A DNA stretch of 64,000 nt from NCBI RefSeq assembly GCF_002999335.1, contig NW_020312159.1, positions 248,001-312,000 of the forward strand. Direction: 5' to 3'. This stretch comes from Cyclospora cayetanensis (Eukaryota; Apicomplexa; Conoidasida; Eucoccidiorida; Eimeriidae). Positions 24,686-36,185 of this stretch are shown in pieces (position 1 is the first letter of the stretch; the number at the start of each line of letters is the position of its first letter). Made by a program: the position numbers and the translations under genes. The notes below the pieces were generated by a model. It did not search any database, was not told where the DNA came from, and saw only the letters and a program-made list of their open reading frames with translations.

Positions 24686-25000
24686 ATGGCTACCGCAACG
24701 GGGGCGCCACACGAAGGAGAGCAGGAGGAAACAGGTAAGTGTGTAGGCTAAATATATTCATAAGTCTTTTGCTGTTATTGATTCTATTCAGTCCGAAACA
24801 GTTCGGTAGCAAGCTCTACAATGAGGAGCACAGCCAACATAAAAACTCGCAGACCAGGGACCAGGGAACCACCGCATGCAAATCAGCGTAAATGTGCCAC
24901 CATGCGACTGACGTGGTCTCATTCGTTAGCAGTGATGATATATTGATCTCTTGGCAGCAAAAAGCCGTACCTTTGATGATATTCATGAGCTCTATACCAT
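24686..25000 (+). CDS. Possible small two-exon gene (unknown)
   Basis: An ATG at 24686 opens a short frame (MATATGAPHEGEQEET) ending at a good GTAAGT donor at 24735. A CAG acceptor about 60 bp on, near 24790, leads in phase into a basic stretch (VRNSSVASSTMRSTANIKT...) that ends in a TGA near 24950, about 67 residues in all. I recognise no family. It lies head to head with the PITH gene, about 410 bp away, which suits a shared promoter. It may instead be noncoding. Confidence 0.25.
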
Positions 25001-28000
25001 GGACCAGCCAGGCGGTCGGCAGAAACATCTTCGCGCCCAAACTTTGCAGCGGTGAAATTAAACAGCAAGGCATCATTATACTTGAAAGTATTAGTTTCAC
25101 GGTGTCACTAAAATGATCGAGTCAATAATTTCTTCCAAAAAAAGGAAGACGAGACGTCGGTGGATGGTGTAAGCAAAATCATTTAGGAATCGGGTAACAA
25201 GCACATCCAAAATGCACATACAAACACAGCTAAAGGGCACCATTGTCTGCTATTCAGAACTACTATCATCCCCAGCGTGTTTGCTTTTCCCAAATTTGTA
25301 CAACATTGTCCAGATTCCATGGAAAATTTGAAAAATCTCAGTGCTTTGTTATTTCTCCTGTCATAACAAGCTTCCCGTTGACTCTGGCAGAGACATGACT
25401 TTCAACACTACCGTGGAAGCAGGGCTACACCGAATGCAGCAACCCCGTTTTGTGTGCTCCAACAGTCTAGCACCGATAGATCGTACCAGAAACACGTTAC
25501 CCGCAGTGGGCTATAGTACACTTCTGCCCTTTCCACTGCACTCGTAGTGCTTTATTAAAAGCTTACATAAAATATTAGGCTTGTCTGGCTCTTTGCATAG
25601 CTTACTGGTTGTTCACTAGCTGAAACATATGCATTTAAGACCTCCGTAGGGATCTGCGTAATTGCAGACTCAATACAAACCTGATGAGCAGTAGTCGAGT
25701 GCTTTTCAACAGATCTTCCTCCCCTGTCTATAACTCTGATAGCTCCCGGCATGAGAGGATAGCGGCAGCAAGGCGTGCGCACGTGGATGCTTTAAGCACT
25801 CCGAGCACTCACAGATACTTGCATATAGTATTGAGCGCCCACACAAGCAATGCGCATTGTTGTGTCCAGTTTCAATTTGACGCTGCTCTGCAACAATGAA
25901 TATGTACGAACATACAAAGCCATTGGCAAATTTCAAAATAGGTTTTGGTTAAATATAACTAGTGTATTAAAAGGTGTCCGAGTGTTACTTGGCCCGCAAT
26001 AGTGGTGTTGGCTTGAAACAGTACGACACAATGTTGTGTGTAGGCACTAAATGCTGTGCGACTAGTTTTGAATTCTCAGAGTGCATGTTTGTAAAGGGTG
26101 CATCGACGTGAACCCTAGCTGCGTACCTCTTCTTTTGTCGAACCCAGAGGGGTGAGGGGAAGGAGGAAACGCTTTTGGTAGTATAGAAAAATGTCAGATT
26201 AAGCTACATTTAGTCTGGAGCCGAGCGTCTTCCTATGGAAACATAAAATAGAGAAGCTGTACCCTCAATCGCCGAGCACTTATTGTAGCGTACCTCCACC
26301 ATACAAAACGTCAAAATATACTTGTGCCGCGTATCTATTGCCCATTTGAAATCAATTTGCATGGAATCAAACCTGAATCTAAATCATTGACTTTTCCCGT
26401 GTTTTGTATAACGGGTAATGCAGCGTGCACGCAGTGTCTGGTGTAATAATTATACTTTTAGGCTTTAGTTAAATGCTGATTGCATGGCTTAATTCTGTTT
26501 GTACTTTGTTTATTGCAGAGCAGTGTGAACTAGGTTACATATTACCGTATAGATGGCACCCAACTTAGGGTGTGCATGAGTGCACGTCTCCCCAGCTTCA
26601 ATACAGTACTCGGTTAAAAGTTACTGAGTGTCCTTTTTTAATAATGACCCTCATCCATGCCTCGAACCCTAGGGTTCTGGCGTGAGGTTAGAGGGAGAAC
26701 TGGGGGCCGCTCTTTTGCACCCTCTGCGCACTACGATTACTCACAGCTAGTTGGGCATTGCACCTAGCTTACAGGCACACGACGTTGATTCTTATTAATT
26801 TGGATGGACACTGCTCTGCAGCAGCTATGTGAGTTCAACCTGTGAAGTATACGGGTGCTGAACTGTAGCTAAGCCATTACAGTATGTTGGGTACCTACGC
26901 TCGAAGCTGGCATGTGCAAATACTCCACGGAAAATAGAGAACAGCAACATACAGGCCAGGTTTCCCCTCTTACCTGATGTGGGAATTCTGTGGGATGAGG
27001 TAGTTGGGGGCTGAAAAGAAAACTCATTTTCTCAACTGCACTATAAAATTTCCCCCTCCTAGATTTTGAAGAGAGGCTAAGAAACTTCCTGAGAAAGACA
27101 GATGTAAAACGCTACACAGAAGCTGCTACGTTGCCTTGGCTCATTTTGTATGAGGGTTGTGCATGAAGCCTGCAGATGTTCTGCCTCTGGGGGTGTCGGA
27201 GGGTGGCAGCTGCTTTTTATAAAACCAACGGCTGAGGGCCACTAATGCTTTCTAAAGTCATGATTTATGCATCTAGTTTTCTTGGACAGTCGAGTACTCT
27301 GCTCTTTCCCAACAGGCTTTAAAATGCCCCAGAGTTGCACAAGTGCCCGACATTGTTGTAGCATGCTGCAGTGGCAAAATATTCGGCATGCAGCACATCG
27401 AATAATAACGTAAACATTTTGCGTGGCCTCATTAGAATCCGCTCTTTAATGCATTCCGATGACTCACGAAGCACATGCAAATAAGAGCCTTCTAATAACA
27501 GATTCGTGTCCAGTGCATTTATATTCTATCACGATTACCAGGTTTACAGTGACTGCTGCAAACATTTGGTAGTCTCAACTCCCCTCTATATAGCTATTAG
27601 TCGCTTCTGCGGTGCATGGTTGACTTGTACTTCAGCAATTGCCAAATTCAGACTCCCTATACCAGAATCTACTGAGAGTCTTGAAGTGCTTTCTCATGTT
27701 CGTTACGTGGATTTGCCGCACATGTTAATTTACGTTGGGCTTCCCCATTTTTCCTCCGGGGTAATCTGCAAACTCTGTCCATGTTAATTTCAAAATGAGG
27801 AACTCCTCGAGCTCTTGAATTGAAAGTGGCACCCCAGCAGCAAAATAGCTACAGGAGTTGTACACCTTGAAGCATCTGGTACTTTGTCCTCTAAACACTG
27901 GATCACCATTTTTTCCTCTAGGAGGTGGATATTTTAGCTGAAAGCACAGGCAACAAGCGAGAAGAACCGAAAGCAGCACGAACATAGAGAAGAAAATTTA

Positions 28001-29845
28001 TAATAGGTTTAAAAAGAGCAATTGGTAATACATATTTCTTTGTTAGTGGCATATTTTCAATGCCAGGCACAACGACATCGCCCCTGAGAGAAGTATGCCC
28101 GAGACAGTTTAAATGTGAATTTTCCCACAATGGACATGAGCATTCAAATATTTTTCTGTACCTCTATATTGAGGGAACTACCTGTGCTTATTAATCCCTT
28201 GTTAAGTTTTTTGTATTGGCGAATACAGGTGCTATCTTCGCCCGTTCCTTGTGTTGCTCCGTCACGATTTCCTGAGTGCTCTCCCTTCTCTGCTTCTGCT
28301 GTATCTCCCATCTTTTTCTTAGATGCGGTGCCACTATCTAGCTGGTATGCTAAGCAGCAGTATCCCAGCGCAGGAGAGTGCATATTTCACTGTCTATCCT
28401 GCTCCCCCCCTGAAAGCTTTATACGCAGACCCTAATCCCAAAAATCTCATCAAAGTCACAAAGAATGGTTTTATGCCTTTGTTACCGTAAGGACCTGGGC
28501 TCGTTCGCGCGTATTTTACAGAGTTTAGGCTTTAGTGAGGCAGCAGAGGCGGGGTGTGAGTATTTGCACCCTCTGATGTGGCCGGGTGTTTGTGCATTGT
28601 CACGAGGCCAAGGCACGGCGCTTGCATTCTTGAATTAGAAGACTGATATCGCTAAGAAAAGCGTGGATGAGAACAGCCAAACCACAACGTAAAAATTCTA
28701 TTTTTCTTCACTAGCTAAACTACTATGGTGCTAATGCCAACGCGGAACTTGCGTGCTGCACTCTAAAACCTTCTACCAAGTTATACCGTAGGGATCCATG
28801 TCCTACAGATTGTTATTAATGCCCTGTTTTGGGGCATACGGAAGAAGGAGCTTTGTCACGTTTTTTCGTTGTCGCTGGCCCCCACTCCCGGTCCGCAGCG
28901 CCCCCCAAACAAGCGCCGACAGATTTATTCTACTGCTTTGGTCTACGGAGTCCGCGAGCTTCACTCTATGCATTTATCTAGCTTTGAGATTAGTTCACTT
29001 ACATATTAGCAGGCACTGTAGATACAATTTTCCTTCTGAGCATGTGCATATGTTCCAACCACTGGTGAGGCCGTAGCGCCGGAGCGTGCAGGCTGACACA
29101 AGGCATACTATCGGGCAACTAAGCGCAAAGAAGAGGCAACAAGAAAGATATGATTCAGAGACCAAAAAATACAGAGCCATCTAGACACAGTAGTCGTAAA
29201 CTTCGGCGGTGGACAAGTGCTCGAAAAGACCGCTGGACCTACATCTTCACACTATCGGCCCCAGTCCTCATGGAGCCGTTCACATTGTCCCACATTGAGG
29301 GCCTGAGTAATGAATTTGTACATAATGACTGAATTTTACCACGTTTTCAAAAACCTTCGGTGCAGATTACTTCAGCACGAATTACTAGAGGCAAGGCACA
29401 GACGCCAGCGGCCGCTGACGACTGCTGTGTGGCAGTTGCTTATGGGCCTAAGTGGGAGAATGGAAAGGTCCACTTCTGTCGTTGAGGCTACGTTTGCTTC
29501 TCGCATGACCTTCTAATCATATCGACTGTATTGGGCCTGTTGAAGTGTTGTCTTAGGCCATTTTCGGCCTTTCTGCCGCCTGCTGCTCCAGCGGTCGAAA
29601 ACGAGGCCCTACAGAAGACCCCGATAAAAGAAGCCCCTGCAGACTGTGTGCCTGGCTTCTCCCTCTTTTTAAATTCGCGTCCTTGCTAGGGTGCTTGCAG
29701 TTCGCCGCATTCAGTACTGCTAGGTGATATTCCGTGGAATTCCAGGCATAGGTATCGGGATCTCCACTAGTCCTGTTTGATTACGTGTGCCTTAGACATT
29801 ACGATGACTCGGGACAACTTTTCCTTGTCCTAGGAGTGAAACGCA
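25001..29845. other. Gene-poor spacer of nearly 5 kb
   Basis: Both strands carry only short frames without family resemblance, exon-like composition or consistent splice phases. The DNA is more AT-rich than its neighbours by eye. No tandem repeat, RNA gene or mobile element was recognised. Small exons or noncoding RNAs could be missed. Confidence 0.45.
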
Positions 29846-32800
29846 ATGCTCTTGCATGCTCTTTCACAAACCAATGGAGGGAGTGGGGTCCCCCGTGGGG
29901 GGTTCCTTGTTTCCCACTGCGAACAGGCGACTGCGACGCAAACTCGCCTTTCCATTAAGGGCTCCCCGCTTCCATCGAGGCTTTTGCCTCTCGCTTCTCA
30001 CAGAGGATGGAAGCGAGTGATGAGGCAACTTGTATGCTGCGCGCTGCTTGGAGTCCTTGCCTGGGTGGGGCAGGCACACTGCCAGGCGCGAGACACGTGG
30101 CCTTCGCGACACAACGGAGTGGGATTCTCTTTGCTTCAACTCACATCATTGAAAAAGTCAACTGAGCCAAATGCGGAAGTGGAGGAGGCGCGAGGAGCTG
30201 TGAAGGGTGGTGGTGATGGCAAACCCACTGTGGCTGGTTCGGTTGTTGATCCCTTCTCCGCAGCGCAGGTTTTGAGCACCGACAGCTTTAAGAAGCAGCT
30301 TCTCGCAAAAGTTCACCTTCATAGAACCCCGGATGAGGCTGCAGACGGAACAAAGCCAACAGATACAACGCCGTCTCTGCTAGAAGAGCAAAACCAGGTG
30401 AAAGAGGCAACGCAGCGTAGCGCGGCAACTGGCTTTCCGAAGGCCGGTGCATGGCTTCAGTTAAAGAGAGTAAACGCAGAAGGGGAGTCAGAAGCATCGA
30501 ATGATAGACATAGAGAAATCGAGAAAGACGAGGCAGTTGGCGAGGTGACAGACAAAGCAGACGACACAAACGAAGATACAACGGAGCTAAAACTGCCAGC
30601 TAACTTTCATTTTCCTCGTATTCAGCAACACTTGCCAGTACTGGCTGAATTTTTTGAAAATACTCAGGACCTCGATGATGACGAGGTGCTGGATAATAAA
30701 AATGATATGCGCGTAGGAAATAAACTTCGAAATGTGGCTGAAAAGAATGAAGGAGCACTCAAGAGTGAATCCCGGACAGCAGCCATGGAGGCACCTGCAA
30801 CTTCCTTAGTGGAATCCACTTCTACTACAGCAGGAAAAGCTGACGGAGAGACAGCCAAGGAGAGTAAGAGCGAGGAAGATGAAGCGGAAGAGGAGGAGGG
30901 CAGCGAAGCAGAGCCACAATCCAGTGAAGAACCCAAAACAGGAAAACCGGAGTCCAGGCAGGAAGGAAATAGTACAAAAGCAAGCGGCGCCGAAGAAAGC
31001 CAAAATAACAAGAGCTCTCAGGAGGCAGCTGGTAGCAGCAAAGAGGCTGCGGAAGGAACAGCCAAAGAAGAGGAAAGCAGCAAGGCTTCTGCAGAGCAAA
31101 AGGACTCGCAGGAGGCAGCTGGTAGCAGCAAAGAGGCTGCGGAAGGAACAGCCAAAGAAGAGGAAAGCAGCAAGGCTTCTGCAGAACAAAAGGATTCGCA
31201 GGAGTCAGCTGGTAGCAGCAAAGAGGCTGCGGAAGGAACAGCCAAAGATGAGGAAAGCAGCAAGGCTTCTGCAGAGCATGATTCTTTGCATGGCACTAGC
31301 GTGCGTGAAGAAGCTCCTTTCCCCAAGGAGAATAGAGGATCCCACAATGAGGGTTCCATTTCATCACACAACGACGCCTCCGCAACGGAAAAGGAGGACA
31401 AAACGCCAAACAAAAGCAATAATTCAGCGCAAGGAGCAGAGACAAAGGCGGAAGAGGATGTGCATAGTGCAACGGAGAGCAAGGTTTCGAACGGCAAAAT
31501 AGCAGCAGAGGCAAAGCGTGCTGACGAACAGCAGAGTAGACATGATGCCACAGCAAAGGCAACAAAAGCTGTCACTGCACCACCCGAGAAGACAGAAAAG
31601 GAAAAGGAAGAGGAGCAGCACGTACACAACAAGGAGGTGGCAGAAAAGGCCACGAAATTGGCAAACATGCAGCGAATGGAGGTACGAGCTATTCAAGTTT
31701 AACATACTGCAGTGGGTGCTGCAGTATTTAATCACTTTAGATGTTGTTTTTGGTAATCGTAAACTCCCCAGAGTACGCTGTTTGATTTGACGCGTTTGCT
31801 TCTCCTTCTGGCTACGAATAGCTGGACGCATTTTGTTGCAACTAATTCTTGTGCTCTCACTGCTTAAGGCATCTGTGGTTAATCTGTTTGTTTGTACATT
31901 AGCAAGAAGCCCTACTGAAGCTGCACATGTTGGGAGAAGGCGGCCCACGGAAGAGCGTCCAGCTTCCTTCTGGCACTTCATCGATGAGCGTGCAGGACGA
32001 GGAGCAGCACAGGCAGCTGGAGAAAGCAACCAAGACGGCTCAAAGCCTTACAATGCATCTGCGTGTGCAGCGCGAATTGAAACAAAGGGAAATGGCCATA
32101 AAGCAGAAGGAGATTGCGCACCTAAATCTCCTAAAACACATCCAGGTTCTTATGCAGTCCGCCGTATCCAGTGCCTGGAACAAGCTCACAGACGTAAGAA
32201 CAACATACACACACATTTGCGCTAGGAAAAACACATGGAGGGCTGTTAGGTGGAATTCTGAAGCACAGAATCACAATGTTGCATCTTTTGTCGCTGGGAG
32301 GTGGGCATCCCCTGGGCTCAGGACAGTTGATGACGCTCGAGGGAATGCGTTTTCTGTTCCGGTCATGCTTTGTTACCTTCTTCAAGCGTTTCCATCGTTG
32401 TTTGTGGTGGTTCAAAGGCGCGGACGTTTAATTTGTAGCCTTGGCTTGCCTTCCCAGCTTGCCTCCTCGCATCGGGCCCTTCCGGTTTATGTTTTTACAG
32501 ATTCAAAATACCTTGAAGCAGCTGGCGCTTGAAAGTGCATTGGTAAATAAACAGTTCCTCAAAGAAACGGACAACCGAGTATTGCGCCCTCAGGAGCTTC
32601 CTCTGGCAGTGTCCGGTGAAGAAAGAAAGACCCAGGGAAGCCTTGCGAAGAAAACTGGGATCTCTGCCCTTGATTGCCCTGTTGGTGAGACCTTCAATAT
32701 CTCTTAATCCATTGAAATAAAGTTTATTAACTCCCATTCATATATCCGAGTAATCGAATACCTCTTAGGCTCCCTGAACTGTCTTTAAGGCGAGGGCGTT

Positions 32801-34915
32801 TACGCCGTTCCTTCTGTCATATGGGTGATAAAGGCTCCAAGTTACTAGAGTATATGCTCGCGAGAATCGATGCAAGTTGAGTGCAGATCAGAACCTAGCG
32901 AAATTCAGCACCAAGCATTGCTTGTGTCGCCACAGAGTGTGCACCAAAGACCTGCGACAACAAACCCACCTTTCCCACGCATTGCTTCGTAAGCTGGAGA
33001 GCTCTATAAGCCCTACTTAGGGAAGTGTGAGCTTTTAGAGCAGCGTCATCAAGAGCAACTTACCCTTTCCGTCGCCCTCCTGTATATCATGCTGACTTAT
33101 GCTGCATGCCTGAGTGGCTCAGCGATATGATCTGGTGGCTGGTGGCGGAGGCTTTAGGACTTGTGCGCCGTTCCTCGATGACAGGACTGCAACCTGCCCA
33201 GATGTTGGTACCCCCACAAAAGGCACTCAGAAACGAATCTGTGCTACCTGGTCATCCTGTTTGGCCTAAGAGGAGGCAGTGGTGACAAAAGGGGAAGGAG
33301 TCTCCAGATAAAGGGTAGCCTTGAAGCAAAATAAAGCAGCAAATCGATGGGTACAAGCAGAGACAACGCACAATTGAATAGGTAGAATGATCCCGAAATG
33401 TACAGCGCATTAGAGCGCTGTCGCCTTAATCTGTGAACTAAAGTTGTGTCTCCTGCCTCTGCACTGCTAAGGGTTATACGCGCTGCGCAATGGCGGCTCC
33501 CGTACGCGGACGAAAATATGAGCTCTTAAATTCAGTGAGCACTCAATAAAATTATCCCAGCCAAAATTACTGGATCACAGCTCCTAGAAGTGGCGTTAAC
33601 ACTATTAAGAATGAAGACCTTTGTGTTCCACTGGTTTTGTGTCTTGCATGTTTGACTCGCAGCCAGCAAACGACCCTCTTCCACAAGCGCTATTCATTAA
33701 AGGGAACAATATGCACAGCTGTCTTAAACTTATGGCTGTACACAGGAAAACAGAGTGCAGGTAAAAGACACAGATGGCAGCCAGATTTGAAATGTGCCAC
33801 GAGCAGTCATGGAAGCGCAAATGAGGTGCATGGGCAAATTCGTCTGGGGGTCGCTCTGTTCTCTCTTCACATTCGTGATTACACCCCAAGCACGCTCGAC
33901 TGATCTCGTTTTTCTAATCCAATGACGTAGTCTGCCTCTTATTTCGCCAATCATTTTTCATTGAAATGCTTCTTTTTGTTGCATTGTTCCCTGCAAGTAA
34001 TCGTTTGCACAGTCGAGCAGTCTACACAACAGTGGGCGTATTTGTTTATTCGCAGCCCTGCAGATGCACAGTCGGTCTTATCCGCAGTGAAGGATTCTCA
34101 GAATGCGGAAAATTCACCACCCCCCCGAGTTCTGGAGAATGGGGTTATCTTCGAGAACATTCAAGTACGGGATTGTACAGTAAACAAGTGCAAAATATGA
34201 TTTACATGAGCATGTGGATGAATATTTGTGCTTAGAGCGATAGATAATAGTGAATATTATGTGTACTTTATGAACGCGTCAAGGGAAAAAGCCCCCTGCA
34301 AATCCATGAAGATAACGCCGAGCCTGTTATGGCTACAATTAAGCTCCATCACTTTTGCCTCCTTTGCATTCCACTAGTTTTACTTTCCCTCACCCCTTGG
34401 ATGTATGATCGCCACGTACGGTAAAACTCTGCTCGTTGTGCTCCGTGCTATGGTTTCAGATTCGCTCACCGGGGGAATATAAGTTATGCATGCTGCAGTA
34501 TTGGATTCCCCCAAGAAGTCCCAAGGGGGAAGTCATCGTCCTGGGTGTTGATGAAATTGGAACAGTTTTAGTCCAAGATATAACTCATGTGCAGAAGCAA
34601 ATAAGCCAAAAGGAGGCAGAGGCTGCTGCTGCTGCTGCCCAACGAGAAGCAGCAGAAGTCAGTAGGGAGGTTAGACCTCTCCCCGTACCAATCCCCTCCC
34701 AAGAAGACGAAAACAATGAAGGCGAAGGTAACGGAACGGAAGAGGCCAAAACGACCCTTAAGAATGAGACAAATGCAGGTGCAAGTGTAAACCCTCATCT
34801 TGCTGGAGAGAGGGGGAAGAACGACGAAATACGTGAACAGGGAGATAAAAACGAAGCGGAAGAGAATTTGTCACACCGAGAAGCAGGACATCGCCCAGGA
34901 ACATCTGACACATGA
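29846..34915 (+). CDS. Secreted Glu/Ser/Ala-rich protein with a C-terminal folded region
   Basis: The proposed exons are 29846-31681, 31903-32193, 32501-32684, 33998-34164 and 34460-34915, and all borders agree in phase. Two starts are possible: ATG 29846, with a recessed signal, or ATG 30020, which gives a textbook signal peptide (MRQLVCCALLGVLAWVGQ, cleavage near AHC-QA). From 30020 the protein has 919 residues. Exon 1 is acidic and low-complexity, with three 30-residue repeats. Exons 2 and 3 form a long helix (KATKTAQSLTMHLRVQREL..., then IQNTLKQLALESALVNKQ). Exons 4 and 5 encode a compact region (VIVCTVEQSTQQWAYLFIRS, then IRSPGEYKLCMLQYWIP and EVIVLGVDEIGTVLVQD), then an Ala/Glu-rich tail. 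I do not recognise the folded region. Intron 3 is 1.3 kb, unusually long here, so exons 4-5 could be a separate gene, or exon 3 may end at TAA 32707. Export from the cell is inferred from the signal. Confidence 0.55.
31017..31282 (+). repeat. Three 90-bp in-frame repeats
   Basis: Three nearly identical units of 90 bp (the last slightly diverged) encode SQEAAGSSKEAAEGTAKEEE plus SSKASAEQKD. They lie in the acidic region of the secreted protein and keep the frame. Confidence 0.85.
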
Positions 34916-36185
34916 AATGACCTATCGGCAAAAACTTGGGTACAGAGCAAAGAATCACAGAAGGTGCCGCAGCCAGAAACGTACGATAAGAGGTCCAGAT
35001 TCTCATATGGGCAAAGTGGAGGCCCTCTTGTTATGGGATGTTCTGGAACGTACATGGCGGGGTCCAGGCTTGGCGATTTGTTTTTACAAAGCGGACAGCC
35101 AGCAAGGCGCTTAGCAAGCAGAGGACGCTCCAGCTTAGCTGGTTTCCCAATAGGAATCGATACACATTTTGCTGAATCTTTATGTTCTATTTCACCACTC
35201 CCATATGCTTGGGTACACACGATATGGCGTAGGAAGACGCTCCCAGTATTCTCGGCTTATGTGCGAGGAAGTAGTCGAAGGGGGGGAGAAGGGAGAGGCC
35301 TTGTGGGTTGTATTGCCATCTGGAGCCCCCTGACTGTACTCTCAAAGTGTATAACTTTTGCAACGAAGGGCGAACCCAACGGCTCGTAGAGTGGTGTACA
35401 CCGGGGTGCATGTGCATGCACACCTGCGCTATGGCTGCCAACGCTGCCGCCTGTTCGGGCCGCATGCCGCGCGAAGCAGCAAATCAGGCAGCGATTCGGA
35501 CTAGTAGTTCTTTGTCTTGTAACGGGGGGAAGGGTGTACACAGAGGACAGATGCGACCCAGGGGAGTGCCCGCAGGATCGTATTTCAAGATGTCCAGTTG
35601 CTTCCCGCATACGTGCAAAGTGTGCCGGGGTTCCGTGTGTGCATGGCGGGCAACAGGCGCCTCCACCGGAGAGCAGGACCTAGACAGCGCAATTTATCAA
35701 TGAGATGGCCTTCGTGGCCGGGGCAGGGGAGGGTGACAGGGCATGAGGAGAAAGAAAAGAGATGACAGGAGAGACCCTTGCTATCTGATGAGGAGATACG
35801 GGTACGAATTACGTAGTAGAGACACCCGGTTTTGCTTATACAGATATGGCGCCGCCTCTCTTCAAGACGTCTCTCAAAAAACGCCAAAAACACTTCGCTG
35901 CCACTCGACTATCTCCTGCCGTAGGAGTCCTAGAGGGCCTGCAGCGGTTTCTCTACAGGGGACTACGGCCCTCCCCAAGACCGCTGTGCCCCTTGGTGTG
36001 CTGGAAGACCATACACGGTTTCTTCCTTTTCCCAGGCATGGCAAGCCGCACATGGCAGGTAGAGTAGCTAGGACACTTGGTAGCATACGGCTTTTGGCCG
36101 TGAAAGTGTGAGTAGGGCCTCAAAACCCGCAACTGCAGCCCCCAGCCTCCTGTTACGGGCGTTATGGGTAGAGCCTCCCATCATT
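34916..36185. other. Spacer between convergent genes
   Basis: This lies between the 3' end of the secreted-protein gene (+) and the 3' end of the LETM1 gene (-). Frames of 100-140 codons occur on both strands but overlap each other and show no recognisable motif. I see nothing supported here. Confidence 0.45.
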
